Positions 22,092-31,123 of a DNA stretch of 33,104 nt are shown in pieces. This DNA comes from Christensenella sp. UBA6880. GTDB taxonomy: Bacteria; Bacillota; Clostridia; Christensenellales; CAG-917. Made by a program: the position numbers and the translations under genes. The notes beneath the pieces are model-generated. The model was not told the DNA's origin. It saw nothing but the letters and a program-made list of their open reading frames with translations, and did no database searches. The stretch spans positions 1-33,104 of the forward strand of contig DKCG01000017.1 of assembly GCA_002449145.1 (NCBI GenBank), written 5' to 3'. The stretch's first letter is position 1; the number at the start of each line of letters is the position of its first letter.

Positions 22092-23021
22092 TCAGAATTT
22101 TTCGATGACGGTAAAGTTGCAAATCGAGCGTTTGAACGACACTTTGTACTCGCCCTCGCTCACCGTTTGTTTTTCGCCGTCTTTGCAAAAATCGACGTTG
22201 GATTTTAAGTCGAGATAGGTTGAATAGGTTTTCTCGAAAACGATTTTGCCTTTCGTTTTTTCCTTTTTCAATCCTATGAAAAACGCTCGGAAGAAGGGGA
22301 AAAACATTTCGATTTTTCCGAGCAGTCCGTTATGCTTTGGCGAGCGCACCGCAAGCAAATGACCGCTCGTGCCGTCTTGCTCGAACGCCTTGTTAAAGTG
22401 AAAACCGAAGCACCTCGGCGACTTCAAAAACATAACGAGAGTGAACTTGCCCTCGTGGACGTGTTTGCCGTTTCGTATGCGCGCTTCGATTCTGTGCGTT
22501 TTGTATTCTTCGAGTATTTGCCAAACGTATGCGAGTATACCGAATTTCTGTTTGTTTTTCACTTCCGACGTATAGCCTATCGGGGTAAAAGAGCCTGCCG
22601 CGAAAACGTAGGCGAACACGTCGCCGTCGCAATCGACGGTTTTGTACTTTCCGTCGCTCAAAATTTTTTCGCATACGCCGTAAACGACGGGTTTTGCGCT
22701 CGATTCGTAGTCGCTGCAACCGGGGCAAACGCTTTTATGTTTTTCGTATCTTTGCGCCTTTGCTTTGTCGTTTAGAGTGCCGACGGGGAAGTAAAACAAA
22801 TCTATCGGTTGTTTGCACACCTTTTCTAGCACCGAGCCGAGAGTTCCGTCGCCGCCGCACACCGCCACCGCCTCGAAGTTTTCGATTTCGTTTATTTTGT
22901 CGTCAGGCAACGTTTTTCTCGTGTAAACGTAGCCGTTTCCGAGGCACTTTTCCACCTTTTCAAAGTTGATTTTCTTGCTTGTGCCGGCGTTTTTGTTGAT
23001 GATAATCAAGCATCGTTTCAT
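22092..23021 (-). CDS. Diacylglycerol/sphingosine kinase-like lipid kinase (YegS/DgkB fold)
   Basis: 309 residues. GGDGTLGSVL (56-65) is the nucleotide-binding GGDGT motif, and PVGTLND (79-85) takes the place of the PLGTGND loop. The N-terminal IIINKNAGTSKK is the first strand. The following catalytic domain is DAGK-like and the C-terminal half is the beta-sandwich of this family. Such kinases phosphorylate diacylglycerol or related lipids and recycle them to phosphatidate. Variation: glycine is replaced by leucine in PxGTxND, and an insert with CPGC (about 99-102) follows the loop. It is divergent from pgsA, another phospholipid gene. Confidence 0.88.
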   Translation of the reverse strand: MKRCLIIINKNAGTSKKINFEKVEKCLGNGYVYTRKTLPDDKINEIENFEAVAVCGGDGTLGSVLEKVCKQPIDLFYFPVGTLNDKAKAQRYEKHKSVCPGCSDYESSAKPVVYGVCEKILSDGKYKTVDCDGDVFAYVFAAGSFTPIGYTSEVKNKQKFGILAYVWQILEEYKTHRIEARIRNGKHVHEGKFTLVMFLKSPRCFGFHFNKAFEQDGTSGHLLAVRSPKHNGLLGKIEMFFPFFRAFFIGLKKEKTKGKIVFEKTYSTYLDLKSNVDFCKDGEKQTVSEGEYKVSFKRSICNFTVIEKF

Positions 23022-23085
23022 TTAATCCCTCGTTGCATTGTATTGACTTTTTCTATATTTTGTGCTTTTTGGCAAGATTTTATTG

Positions 23086-23114
23086 TTTACATAGTGATAA
23101 ATCTTTGATATAAT
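23086..23114 (+). promoter_or_regulatory. Promoter of pgsA
   Basis: TTTACA (23086-23091), 17 bases, TATAAT (23109-23114). It puts the start of transcription after the longest possible reading frame opens and supports the ATG at 23167. Confidence 0.75.
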
Positions 23115-23166
23115 GAGAGAAATTATGAGCGCACGCTCGCATATGCGTGTGCATTTGGAGAACAGT

Positions 23167-23892
23167 ATGGCAAAAAAACTCGGTCAAATCGATTTCAAAG
23201 AAGTTTGGACAATCCCCAACATCATCACGTATTTCCGCATTTTGTGCGTACCCGTATTCGTGACGTTGATGGCGCTTGGCGGCGTTCGCGACAGCAAATT
23301 GCTTTTCTACATTGCTCTTGGCGTATTTTTCCTTGCGTCGGGCAGCGATATGGTTGACGGCTGGATTGCGAGAAAGTTCAATATGCAAAGCGGCATCGGC
23401 ATGGTGCTCGACCCCATTGCGGACAAACTTATGCACGTTTCGGTTCTTGCGTGTTTGTCCTTCTGCACGGGACTTACGCCGCTCGGCAAGAATCTCGTCG
23501 CAAATGGAACGCTCGACAATCCGTGGTTCGTACACTACGCATTCGTGATTTTGATTTTCGCAAAAGAGTTTATACAAGCGATGATTGCGCTTTACGTGCT
23601 CAAAAAGGGCGCGACGGTCAAGGCGAACTGGCTTGGAAAGGTGTCCTCGTTCACCATATCCGTCGGCGTAATACTTGCGTTCTTCCACGACTACGTTCAA
23701 TATGCCGACTGGGGCATTTTGGCGTGGGGTATCGCAATGAGTTACGGCGCGGCGTTCAGTTATCTTAACGAAACGATGAAGCAAGTCAAACTCGTCAAAG
23801 AAGGCAAGATGGAAGCCGCCACTGCGGAGTCCGTCAAAGCGGAAGACCAAAAAATCGTACAAGAAAAGAAGGACGGCACTTACGAAGGCTGA
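23167..23892 (+). CDS. pgsA: CDP-diacylglycerol-glycerol-3-phosphate 3-phosphatidyltransferase
   Basis: This 241-residue membrane enzyme makes phosphatidylglycerophosphate. The CDP-alcohol phosphatidyltransferase signature is complete: D61, D64-G65, A68-R69, G78, D82 and D86 (DMVDGWIAR...GMVLDPIAD). Several membrane helices surround the motif. A charged C-terminal tail (MEAATAESVKAEDQKIVQEK) is longer than usual and probably cytoplasmic. The start at 23167 follows TTTGGAGAA. Among the CDP-alcohol transferases PgsA is the most likely, but a closely related head-group enzyme cannot be fully excluded. Confidence 0.9.
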   Translation: MAKKLGQIDFKEVWTIPNIITYFRILCVPVFVTLMALGGVRDSKLLFYIALGVFFLASGSDMVDGWIARKFNMQSGIGMVLDPIADKLMHVSVLACLSFCTGLTPLGKNLVANGTLDNPWFVHYAFVILIFAKEFIQAMIALYVLKKGATVKANWLGKVSSFTISVGVILAFFHDYVQYADWGILAWGIAMSYGAAFSYLNETMKQVKLVKEGKMEAATAESVKAEDQKIVQEKKDGTYEG

Positions 23893-23916
23893 ATTTCCCG
23901 ATAAAAAACGACGCTT

Positions 23917-23950
23917 TCCGAGAGACTTTCGAGTTTCTCGGATTGTTTTA
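23917..23950 (+). terminator. Terminator-like hairpin between pgsA and valS
   Basis: TCCGAGA (23917-23923) pairs with TCTCGGA (23936-23942), with TTGTTTTAAT after. The T-run is interrupted. No T-box is present before valS. Confidence 0.55.
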
Positions 23951-23998
23951 ATAATTTTGAATACAGTCGCGCCATAGCGGCGCAAGGAGATAAACAAT

Positions 23999-26623
23999 AT
24001 GCAGGATATGGACAAAACGTACAATCCGGAGTTTGAAAAACGCATATACGATATGTGGATGAAGGGCAAGTTTTTCGAAGCTCATCCGAACCCCGAAAAA
24101 GAACCGTTCACGATTATGATGCCCCCGCCCAACATCACGGGACAACTTCATATGGGACACGCGCTCGACGAGACAATTCAGGATGTAATCGTCCGTTTCA
24201 AGAGAATGAGCGGCTTCGAAACCCTTTGGATGCCGGGAACGGATCACGCATCTATCGCAACCGAAGTCAAGGTTGTGGAAAAGTTGAAAAAAGAGGAAGG
24301 ACTAAGCAAAAACGACGTCGGCAGAGAAGGATTCTTGAAGCGCGCTTGGGCGTGGAAAGAGCAGTACGGCGGAAGAATCGTCGAACAACAAAAGGCACTC
24401 GGCATTTCGTGCGACTGGTCGAAGTCCGCTTTCACGATGGACGAAAACTGCTCGAACGCGGTTTTGGAAGCGTTTGTACGTTACTACAAAAAAGGCTTGA
24501 TTTACAGAGGAAACCGCATAATCAACTGGTGTCCTCATTGCCACACTGCGCTCAGCGACGCAGAGGTCGAATACGAAGAACAACAATCCAATCTTTGGTA
24601 TTACAAGTACCCCGTCGTAGGCGAGGACGACGCAATCGTCATTGCGACGACGCGTCCCGAAACTATGCTCGGCGACACGGCGGTTGCGGTCAACCCCAAA
24701 GACGAGAAAATGGCGAAATACGTCGGCAAATTCGTCAAACTTCCGCTTACGGACAGAGAAATTCCTGTCGTTGCGGACGATTATTGCGAAATCGGTTTCG
24801 GTACGGGCGCGGTTAAAATCACGCCTGCGCACGACCCCAACGACTTCGAACTCGGCTTGCGCCACGACTTGCCCGTAATTCAGGTTATCGGCGAGGACGG
24901 ACTTATGAACGAAAACGCCGGCAAGTATAAGGGAATGGACAGACTCGCCGCAAGAAAGGCGATAGTCGAGGATTTGACCGCGCTCGGACTTATGGTGAAA
25001 ATCGAGCCGTACGCGCATAACGTAGGCACTTGTTACCGTTGCGGCGAAACGGTGGAATCTCTCGTATCCAAGCAATGGTTCGTCAAGATGAAGCCGCTTG
25101 CAGAGCCTGCAATCAAAGCGGTGCGTTCCAAAAAGACCGAGTTTATCCCCAAGAGATTTGAAAATACTTATTTCAACTGGATGGAAAACATCCGCGACTG
25201 GTGCATATCCCGTCAACTTTGGTGGGGACACAGAATCCCCGCGTACTACTGCGACGATTGCGGCGAAATGACGGTGTCCAAGACCAACGTTGACACTTGC
25301 CCCAAGTGCGGCGGACATCACATACATCAGGACGAGGACGTTCTCGACACGTGGTTCAGTTCCGCGCTTTGGCCGTTCAGCACGCTCGGTTACCCCAAAA
25401 AGACGAAGAATTTGAGTTATTTCTATCCCGGCAACTTACTCGTTACTGGCTACGACATAATCTTCTTCTGGGTTGCGAGAATGATATTCAGCGGCATAGA
25501 GTTTATGGGCGAAGTTCCGTTCAGCGAAGTGCTTATACACGGACTTGTGCGCGACGCGCAAGGCAGAAAAATGTCAAAGAGTTTGGGCAACGGGATCGAC
25601 CCGCTCGAAATCATCGACAAATACGGCGCGGACGCATTGCGTTTCTCGCTTGCAACGGGCATTGCCCCCGGCAGCGACACGAGATTTACCGACGGCAAAA
25701 TCGAGAGTTGCAGAAACTTCGTAAACAAACTCTGGAACGCGTCGAGATTTGTGATTATGAACATCAAAGACGACGACGATTTGACGCTTCCGTCGAGATT
25801 CAACGGCGCGGACAAGTGGATTCTCACTCGCCTTAACGACGTAATCAAGGAAGTCACGATAAATCTCAACAAGTACGAAATCGGGCTTGCGGCGGCAAGA
25901 CTTTACGACTTCGTGTGGAGCGAGTTCTGCGACTGGTACATCGAAATGAGCAAAACCATGCTCTATTCGGACGACAAGAAGCAACACAATCACGCAATCG
26001 CTATGCTTGCGTACGTTTTGGGCGAAATCCTCAAACTTTTGCATCCGTTCATACCGTTCGTCACCGAGGAAATCTACTCGAAATTCGCACCGAAGGGCAG
26101 CGTGCTGATGGTTCAGAGTTGGCCGTCGTACAACAAGCACAGAGTGTTCAGAAAGGAAGAAGCGCAGTTCGAGGGACTTAGAGAGATCATAAGTTCGATA
26201 AGAAACTTGCGCAACGAAATGAACGTCGCGCCGTCAAAGAAGATAAACGCGTACGTCATTGCCAAAGACCCCAAATTTATCGAGTCGGCAAGCGCGTATA
26301 TCCAAAAACTCGCGGGCGTGAACGAAGTCAAACTCGTCGAGGACAGAAGCGGACTGGGCGCAAAGGTGAGCGCGATAGTCACGCACGACGCGGAAATACT
26401 CGTTCCGCTCGGCGAACTCATAGACGAAGATAAGGAAAAAGAGCGTATCAATCAAGAGATTGCGCAAACGATGCAAATCATTCAAAAGTCGCAAGGACTT
26501 TTGGCAAACGCCGGATTCGTGTCCAAAGCACCGCAAAAACTTATCGACAACGAGAAAGACAAACTCGAAAAGGCAAACGAGAAACTTGCAAAACTCAAAG
26601 ACAAACTCGCAATGTTCGAGTAA
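23999..26623 (+). CDS. valS: Valyl-tRNA synthetase
   Basis: 874 residues. The HIGH motif is in PPPNITGQLHMGHAL (HMGH at 51-54), the editing (CP1) domain spans about 150-400 with a zinc-type cysteine set (CDDC...CPKC, about 419-440), and KMSKS sits near residue 525 (GRKMSKSLGNGIDPLE). The anticodon-binding domain and a C-terminal coiled coil (about 805-874, KEKERINQEIAQTMQIIQKS) that contacts tRNA are both present. The start follows AAGGAGATAAACAAT. It is followed after 9 bases by an unknown membrane protein, probably in one transcript. Confidence 0.97.
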   Translation: MQDMDKTYNPEFEKRIYDMWMKGKFFEAHPNPEKEPFTIMMPPPNITGQLHMGHALDETIQDVIVRFKRMSGFETLWMPGTDHASIATEVKVVEKLKKEEGLSKNDVGREGFLKRAWAWKEQYGGRIVEQQKALGISCDWSKSAFTMDENCSNAVLEAFVRYYKKGLIYRGNRIINWCPHCHTALSDAEVEYEEQQSNLWYYKYPVVGEDDAIVIATTRPETMLGDTAVAVNPKDEKMAKYVGKFVKLPLTDREIPVVADDYCEIGFGTGAVKITPAHDPNDFELGLRHDLPVIQVIGEDGLMNENAGKYKGMDRLAARKAIVEDLTALGLMVKIEPYAHNVGTCYRCGETVESLVSKQWFVKMKPLAEPAIKAVRSKKTEFIPKRFENTYFNWMENIRDWCISRQLWWGHRIPAYYCDDCGEMTVSKTNVDTCPKCGGHHIHQDEDVLDTWFSSALWPFSTLGYPKKTKNLSYFYPGNLLVTGYDIIFFWVARMIFSGIEFMGEVPFSEVLIHGLVRDAQGRKMSKSLGNGIDPLEIIDKYGADALRFSLATGIAPGSDTRFTDGKIESCRNFVNKLWNASRFVIMNIKDDDDLTLPSRFNGADKWILTRLNDVIKEVTINLNKYEIGLAAARLYDFVWSEFCDWYIEMSKTMLYSDDKKQHNHAIAMLAYVLGEILKLLHPFIPFVTEEIYSKFAPKGSVLMVQSWPSYNKHRVFRKEEAQFEGLREIISSIRNLRNEMNVAPSKKINAYVIAKDPKFIESASAYIQKLAGVNEVKLVEDRSGLGAKVSAIVTHDAEILVPLGELIDEDKEKERINQEIAQTMQIIQKSQGLLANAGFVSKAPQKLIDNEKDKLEKANEKLAKLKDKLAMFE

Positions 26624-26632
26624 GGGGGCAAG

Positions 26633-27493
26633 ATGAGAGTAAAAAACAGCAATAATAGCAAAGCCTGCTTCAAACAGGCTTGGAAATACTTTTTCGACAA
26701 GGGCGCGTATCTTATGCTTATGAGCGTCGCGCCTGCGTTGCTGTTGCCGTTTTTGCTCTCGCCGTCCTCGACGCTTTACTATCTTTTTGACTATAAGACC
26801 ATAAATCCGTCGAATTTTGCGGATATGTACGTCGCAATGCGCGAACTTCCGTTTTCCTACTGGTATCTGGGGCTTATCGGACTTGCGCTTTTGGTGTTTT
26901 TCGTCGCGATTATGTACGGCGTTATCGACACGCATATGCGCATAGGCGTATTCACGATTGCGCCGAACAGAGTGAAAACGAGGCTGAATTTCAATCTTTT
27001 GACCTCGCTTTTGTTCTGCTTGCTCGCGTTCTGCTCGTTCGAGATATTCAACTTGCTTGCGACGGTTTTGTACTATCTATGGTGGGTGACGTTCAAGAGT
27101 AGGGTGACGTGGCTCGTGTTCTCGTCGCTTACGCTCGTAATAATGCAGTTGTCGATGATACTCATTATGTCGATAGTCATACTTTGGCCGCCGTACTGTC
27201 TGCATACGGGGCTTCCGAAAAAAGCCGCATTGCGCCAAGCGGTCAGAAGCATGTCGGGACGGATCGCAAACACGTTCTTCACCTTGCTTTTGTGCATTCT
27301 TCCCGTCGAAATATGTATGATAGTGACGGGCGCGCTCAAATGCGGCGTTATCGCGGAAGTGCTTTTGGACGCTATTGCGTATTTATACGTCGTTCCGTTC
27401 TATATCACGCTTATGTACAATCTTTTCTACGAGGTCACGGGCACGGAACGTATGGACTTGGAAAAGAAGAAAAAAGATATTTGGTCAAAATAG
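26633..27493 (+). CDS. Multi-pass membrane protein of unknown function, downstream of valS
   Basis: 286 residues with about six predicted membrane helices (around 25-45, 80-105, 125-150, 158-185, 210-235, 240-265) and a basic C-terminus (EKKKKDIWSK). No signature is recognised. The segment GLPKKAALRQAVRSMSGR between helices looks amphipathic and basic and resembles the loop in proteins with repeated YesL/DUF975-like bundles, but I would not name the family. A strong ribosome site (AAGGGGG) follows the valS stop directly. With the next two genes it forms a block of three membrane proteins. Confidence 0.8.
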   Translation: MRVKNSNNSKACFKQAWKYFFDKGAYLMLMSVAPALLLPFLLSPSSTLYYLFDYKTINPSNFADMYVAMRELPFSYWYLGLIGLALLVFFVAIMYGVIDTHMRIGVFTIAPNRVKTRLNFNLLTSLLFCLLAFCSFEIFNLLATVLYYLWWVTFKSRVTWLVFSSLTLVIMQLSMILIMSIVILWPPYCLHTGLPKKAALRQAVRSMSGRIANTFFTLLLCILPVEICMIVTGALKCGVIAEVLLDAIAYLYVVPFYITLMYNLFYEVTGTERMDLEKKKKDIWSK

Positions 27494-27557
27494 AATCCGC
27501 AAAATCCGCAAATTCGGTTTTGCGAAAAAAATATGAGGCAATGCCTCGGAGAGTAAT

Positions 27558-28595
27558 ATGGAATTTAAGTATTCGTTATCCCTGTTGTTTTCAAATATGG
27601 GGCACGCGGTGAAGATCTTTTTGTGGATCGTAATATCGCTGGTGCTGTCGATTGCGATCGGCGCAGCGATAATTCTGCCGATATGGAACGCACTTTCGGC
27701 GGTCAGCGACGTAAACTCGTACGTTTTGGCAATAAAAGACAGCGTAGCGTCGGTGTGGAACGGCTTGTCCACCATACGCGGCGCAATTGACGATATACTG
27801 CACTTGCTCGAGCGTGTGTTCGAAATATGCTCGCAGCACGCAGGAATCACCGCCGGACTCGTTTTCGCAGGGATTTTCGTCTATGCGCTTTACTGCTTTA
27901 TTTTCGGACTTTCGTACTACACGAACGCCGACATAATCAACAATCTTATGGCGTCGAATATGCGCTACGGATTTGCGAGCAATATGGCTCTCAACTTCAA
28001 AAAATGCTGCAAGTACTCGGCGGCAAGGCTTACAATAACCCTTCCCATCGACTTGATATTTGCCGCGTTGATGTTGTCCATTTTGTTCGGACTTTTCGAT
28101 TCGATAGCGTTTTTCGTAATGCCCATACTCATAGTCGTCGGCATTTGCATATGTTCGTTGCGCGCTACGCTTCTGGCAGGGTGGTTGCCAAGAATGATTT
28201 TCCACCCCGAGGAAAGCGTATACACGAGTTTCACGAGAAGTTTGACCTACGTCAAGAGCAACGTCGGCGGACTTTTCAAATCCTATGCGGTGACTTTCAC
28301 AATCGTGTATCTTTGCACGACGACGTTCGCAATACCCACGGGCGGACTTATGTCCCTCGTTTTGCCGTCGATGTACTATTTTATGCTCAGAGCAATCGAA
28401 CTTATCGGCTACTACAAGACAAAAGGCTTCAGTTTCTACACGGACGCAACGACGGTTATCAACACCGTCGAGTACGGTTTCCGTGCCGAACAACAATCGG
28501 ACGACTACGACTACGAGGCGCAAGACGGACGTCAGATAACCATAGACGAGTACGTCAAAGATAAATCGGACGAGGAAAAATCCGACGAAGAATAA
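27558..28595 (+). CDS. Membrane protein of unknown function with acidic C-terminal tail
   Basis: 345 residues: membrane helices near 20-45, 95-120, 155-200 and 245-290 and an acidic, Asp/Glu/Ser-rich tail (about 305-345, ending KSDEEKSDEE). The loop ESVYTSFTRSLTYVKSNVG is placed like the basic loop of the preceding protein, so the two may be distant relatives. The ribosome site GGAGAG follows a small hairpin GAGGC-AAT-GCCTC. No enzyme motif is visible. Confidence 0.78.
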   Translation: MEFKYSLSLLFSNMGHAVKIFLWIVISLVLSIAIGAAIILPIWNALSAVSDVNSYVLAIKDSVASVWNGLSTIRGAIDDILHLLERVFEICSQHAGITAGLVFAGIFVYALYCFIFGLSYYTNADIINNLMASNMRYGFASNMALNFKKCCKYSAARLTITLPIDLIFAALMLSILFGLFDSIAFFVMPILIVVGICICSLRATLLAGWLPRMIFHPEESVYTSFTRSLTYVKSNVGGLFKSYAVTFTIVYLCTTTFAIPTGGLMSLVLPSMYYFMLRAIELIGYYKTKGFSFYTDATTVINTVEYGFRAEQQSDDYDYEAQDGRQITIDEYVKDKSDEEKSDEE

Positions 28596-28695
28596 GAAAC
28601 GAACGTATTGCGCAACATCGAGCAAAGCGCAATCGAAAGATAAAAAACAGAATCGCAAAAGACCTACGATAAACGGACATTTTTAGGAGCGAATT

Positions 28696-29175
28696 ATGAA
28701 ATTTAGAATGAATTTCGGCATTGTCAAAACGGTAATCGTCGCCGTAGTTATTTTGGGTGCGCTGGCAATCGGCGGACTCGACATAGCAATGATAGCGGGC
28801 GCAAAGGGCGTAACCACTCAACAACCGGCTGTTGCGTGGGTATCTCTCGTTGCCGCGCTTATAATTGCGGTTGCCGCCGCGCTCGTGCTTTTCAACAGTT
28901 ACTACGGATTCAAGGACGACAAAATGATTGCCGTTCTCGGCTTTTTCGTGGACAAAATCAAGTACGACGACGTCGTTTGCATAAAGCAAAACAGCATAAC
29001 GCGCGAGATTTACGTCATCGTCAAAGGTCAAAACGAACAAGACGGCGAGATGAGTTTCAAGGTGAATATCGCAACCGCAAAAGTCGACGCTTTCATTCAC
29101 GAAATGCGCAACCATATCGGCGAAGTCATCGTTGAAGTTTTCACACCCGAAAAGAAAGACAAAAACAAAAAGTAA
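28696..29175 (+). CDS. Two-helix membrane protein with bacterial PH-like domain
   Basis: 159 residues. Two helices (about 10-35 and 48-70) are followed by a domain that reads like the bacterial PH domains of YdbT/SunI-type proteins (NSYYGFKDDKMIAVLGFFVDKIKYDDVVCIKQ...), where a short hydrophobic strand follows a D/E-rich turn. The tail is lysine-rich (PEKKDKNKK). The role is unknown. It sits between the membrane protein pair and alr, with its own ribosome site (AGGAGCG). Confidence 0.7.
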   Translation: MKFRMNFGIVKTVIVAVVILGALAIGGLDIAMIAGAKGVTTQQPAVAWVSLVAALIIAVAAALVLFNSYYGFKDDKMIAVLGFFVDKIKYDDVVCIKQNSITREIYVIVKGQNEQDGEMSFKVNIATAKVDAFIHEMRNHIGEVIVEVFTPEKKDKNKK

Positions 29176-29216
29176 TTTTAGACTTCTTCGCCCGCATAAG
29201 ATTATGCGAGGTGGCT

Positions 29217-30224
29217 GTGAAAATCGTCGTCGAAATTGACTTAAACAGAATAGAGCAAAACATCCTTGCGACAAAGCGACTCGTCGGCGTGCCCGTTATG
29301 CTTATGGTCAAAGCGGACGCCTACGGGCACGGACTTATCAAGGTCGCAAAGCGAGCGGAAAACGTCGTTGACGCTTTCGGCGTGGAAACTCTCGAAGAAG
29401 GGTTGAAACTAAGACGCGCAGGCATAAAAAGCGAAATTCTCGTGCTTGCTCTTTGCGAAAACGAGATATTCAGGGCGTATAAGCAAGATTTGACAATCGG
29501 ATTGCACAATCGAGCGCAGTTCGCAAAAATAGTGAGTTTGATAAACTCAAACCACATAAATCCCGCAAAACTTAAAACGCACGTCAAAGTCGACAGCGGT
29601 ATGCACAGACTGGGTTTTTGCCTTGACGAACTTCAAATAGTCTTGAAAAAGGCAAAATCGCTCGGCATAAAAGTTTCGGGCATATATTCGCATTTGCGCG
29701 ACGAAACGGAATCGCAAAAAGGCGCATTCGACAAGTTCGTCGAGGTTGCAAAGGGATATTATCCCGATATAAAAGCGCACCTTGCTTCGAGCCATTCGCT
29801 TTTCAATCCGAATTTGCGCTACGACGGCGTGCGGCTGGGCATAAACGCATACAAGGGCGCAATGAGCGCGTATTCGCAAGTCATTGAATCACGACGCTTG
29901 CAAGCAGGCGAAAGAGTGAGTTACGGCGATTTTGCTTTGCAAAAAACGACGAATACTGCGGTCGTTTTCGGCGGATATGCCGATTCGATTGCAAGGGAAA
30001 ATCCCTCGTCGGTGTGGATTCGAGGCAAAAAATGCGCAGTTATAGGCAACGTGTGTATGGATTGTTTCGTCGTCGATACGGGCGATTTAGTTGCAAAAGT
30101 CGACGAAAAAGTCTTGCTTTTCGACGGCGACAAAGCAAGCGAAGTCGCAAGCGAACGAAACACTATAGAATACTGCCTTATGACGTCGCAAAAAGGCAGA
30201 ATAAAGAGAGTTTATCTCAATTGA
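29217..30224 (+). CDS. alr: Alanine racemase
   Basis: 335 residues. It interconverts L- and D-alanine for peptidoglycan with PLP. The cofactor lysine is in VMLMVKADAYGHG (K32), the HVKVDSGMHRLGF motif (about 125-137) is present, and GNVCMDCFVVDTG holds the C-terminal active-site region. It is shorter than most Alr proteins (about 370-390) through compact loops and a short C-terminal domain. The start is a GTG: 29217 fits the ribosome site GAGG, while 29211 is the alternative. Confidence 0.92.
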   Translation: MKIVVEIDLNRIEQNILATKRLVGVPVMLMVKADAYGHGLIKVAKRAENVVDAFGVETLEEGLKLRRAGIKSEILVLALCENEIFRAYKQDLTIGLHNRAQFAKIVSLINSNHINPAKLKTHVKVDSGMHRLGFCLDELQIVLKKAKSLGIKVSGIYSHLRDETESQKGAFDKFVEVAKGYYPDIKAHLASSHSLFNPNLRYDGVRLGINAYKGAMSAYSQVIESRRLQAGERVSYGDFALQKTTNTAVVFGGYADSIARENPSSVWIRGKKCAVIGNVCMDCFVVDTGDLVAKVDEKVLLFDGDKASEVASERNTIEYCLMTSQKGRIKRVYLN

Positions 30225-30282
30225 AAGCGATAAAACGCATCGAAATTTTCAAAAATATCGATGTTGAAAATCGCTCGAAACG

Positions 30283-30389
30283 ACGTAAAAACAGTGTAAA
30301 AAACGACGTAAAAACGGCGTAAAAACGGTGTGAAAAACGCATAAAAAACGGCAAAAAACACGCAAAAAACGTATAAAAAACGACTGAAA
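30283..30389. repeat. Low-complexity A-rich repeat before the 5-FCL gene
   Basis: About nine imperfect copies of a 10-13 base unit of the type CGTAAAAAACG fill the gap between alr and the cyclo-ligase gene. The last unit runs into the start codon, leaving no clear ribosome site. Confidence 0.7.
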
Positions 30390-30390
30390 A

Positions 30391-30969
30391 ATGAACAAAA
30401 TCGAAGCACGAAAATATGCAAAAGCGCAAATCTCGAAGATGAGTTCGGCGCAAAAAGAATGGGCAAGCGGCGCAATCGCCGACGCTCTTTCGGGACTTTT
30501 CGAGTTTGCGCACGCGCCGAAGGTTTTCGTTTATTTAGGCACGGACGCCGAGCCGAACACCGAGGAAATCGTAGGGCTTGCACTTATGCTCAAAAAGGTG
30601 GTTTGCGTGCCGAGAGTTTGTGGCGAGGATATGAAAGCAATCGCAATCTCGCCGTTCACCAACTTCAAGACCAACAAATGGGGCATACTCGAGCCCGTCG
30701 GCTCGCATTCTGTCGACGACCCGACGATTGCACTCGTGCCTATGGTTGCGTTTGACGGCTTGAAAAGGGCGGGACACGGCAAAGGTTATTACGACCGCTA
30801 TCTTGCCTCGCACGATTGTTTCGTGATAGGTCTTGCGTTCGATTGCCAACAGGTCGAAGGACTCGAAACGGATTCTTTCGACGTTCCGCTCGACGTTCTC
30901 GTCACCGAAAAGCGGATTATCGACGCAAGCGGCGAAAGAGCCAACCCCTACGGCGCGGATATGCCGTAA
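30391..30969 (+). CDS. 5-formyltetrahydrofolate cyclo-ligase
   Basis: 192 residues. The family signature GHGKGYYDRYL (about 129-139) is intact and the N-terminal substrate region (KIEARKYAKAQ) is present. The enzyme turns 5-formyl-THF into 5,10-methenyl-THF using ATP. It is probably expressed with its neighbours, but the upstream gap is an A-rich repeat and no ribosome site is evident within 15 bases. Confidence 0.93.
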   Translation: MNKIEARKYAKAQISKMSSAQKEWASGAIADALSGLFEFAHAPKVFVYLGTDAEPNTEEIVGLALMLKKVVCVPRVCGEDMKAIAISPFTNFKTNKWGILEPVGSHSVDDPTIALVPMVAFDGLKRAGHGKGYYDRYLASHDCFVIGLAFDCQQVEGLETDSFDVPLDVLVTEKRIIDASGERANPYGADMP

Positions 30970-31123
30970 AAGTCGAAAATAACGTCAAGATGCTGTTGTT
31001 ATAAAAGCAAACGCCAAACGATAAACGAAGCGGATAAAACGACCATTTGCACAACGATAAATATATGAGTTTTATCTGCTCAAAACGAAAATTATTATAT
31101 TCTTTGAATATAAACGGTGAAAA

